From Liolophura sinensis (lineage: Eukaryota > Mollusca > Polyplacophora > Chitonida > Chitonidae): a stretch of 57,448 bases of DNA. A program made the translations under genes and the position numbers. The stretch is taken from NCBI RefSeq assembly GCF_032854445.1, contig NW_027018207.1, forward strand, positions 1 through 57,448. Reading direction: 5' to 3'. How positions within the stretch are numbered: position 1 is the stretch's first letter; each line of letters opens with the position of its first letter. Below the pieces are notes generated by a model that saw only the letters and a program-made list of their open reading frames with translations, did not search any database and had not been told where the DNA came from. Shown in pieces: positions 57,236-57,448 of the stretch.

Positions 57236-57448
57236 TTATCATCGACAACCAGAGAATGGAGAAAAATTGCCAAAATCTGGAAACACTATCTGTTTTTCTT
57301 TGTACATTTAAGGACAGTGGCATATTTCACCGTCTGTTGTTACAAGTTAAAAATCCTTTCTCAAAAAGCTGCGAGAAACAGATTTATATTAATTGGATTT
57401 AAATTATATGAATTTCAACATAGCCAAACTCGTCTGGTTAGAAAAGTC

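Larger units (their letters stand above)
26701..57448. repeat. Large tandem duplication, unit 2 (right end cut by the window)
   Basis: Second copy of the roughly 26.7-kb unit, directly adjacent and in direct orientation. It is longer than unit 1 because of the mobile-element insertion at 33944-41165 and an expanded 75-bp satellite at 50893-53315. It carries only one copy of the segment duplicated at 8354-17612. It ends a little before the point where a third unit would start. Confidence 0.95.

Overview
This is animal nuclear DNA, most likely from a mollusc. Evidence: split genes with GT/AG splice sites, many tRNA-derived SINEs whose tails (constant blocks ending in AATAAATAAA or CACT repeats) resemble molluscan SINEs, a Penelope-like element, a non-LTR retrotransposon with RNase H, and tectonin-repeat lectin genes. 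The phylum is an inference; nothing here fixes the species. There is no prokaryotic operon, CRISPR array or RNA gene.

The window is dominated by a tandem duplication with a unit of about 26.7 kb. Unit 1 is 1-26700 and unit 2 is 26700-57448, which breaks off just before its own end. Each unit reads, left to right: (i) an upstream block with SINEs, a MITE and short tandem repeats, carrying exon 1 (minus strand) of a secreted tectonin protein; (ii) a Penelope-like remnant; (iii) two plus-strand exons of an AT-hook protein, followed by a CCAAT/CRE-rich block; (iv) a 22-bp minisatellite and a 75-bp satellite; (v) the large exon 2 (minus strand) of the tectonin gene. Exon 1 in one unit splices to exon 2 in the unit to its left. 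The window therefore holds one complete gene (exon 1 at 27823-27842, exon 2 at 23741-25949), one orphan exon 1 (1114-1133, partner left of the window) and one exon 2 (54645-56853, exon 1 right of the window). At least three tandem gene copies are implied.

The main protein is a predicted secreted 742-residue fusion: signal peptide, a domain with HxE and PCxxC motifs like zinc-dependent nucleic-acid/cytidine deaminases (AID/APOBEC-like, SNAD-type), a furin-like RRKR site, then twelve tectonin repeats, enough for two six-bladed propellers. If the deaminase reading holds, this is a tandemly amplified secreted lectin-deaminase, plausibly an immune effector.

The units differ by large events. Unit 1 has an internal 4.5-kb tandem duplication (8354-12908 and 12909-17612, junction in a GTTAAA microhomology) that copies the AT-hook terminal exon without its upstream exon. 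Unit 2 has a 7.2-kb nested insertion (33944-41165) inside the Penelope remnant: a TGTTA...TAACA LTR-like element with a 4-bp target duplication, itself interrupted at its TATA box by a nearly intact I-superfamily LINE flanked by 13-bp target duplications. The LINE's 5' end is fused to the 5' end of a histone H4 message (ten H4 codons), as expected from template switching during retrotransposition. Satellite copy numbers also differ between units.
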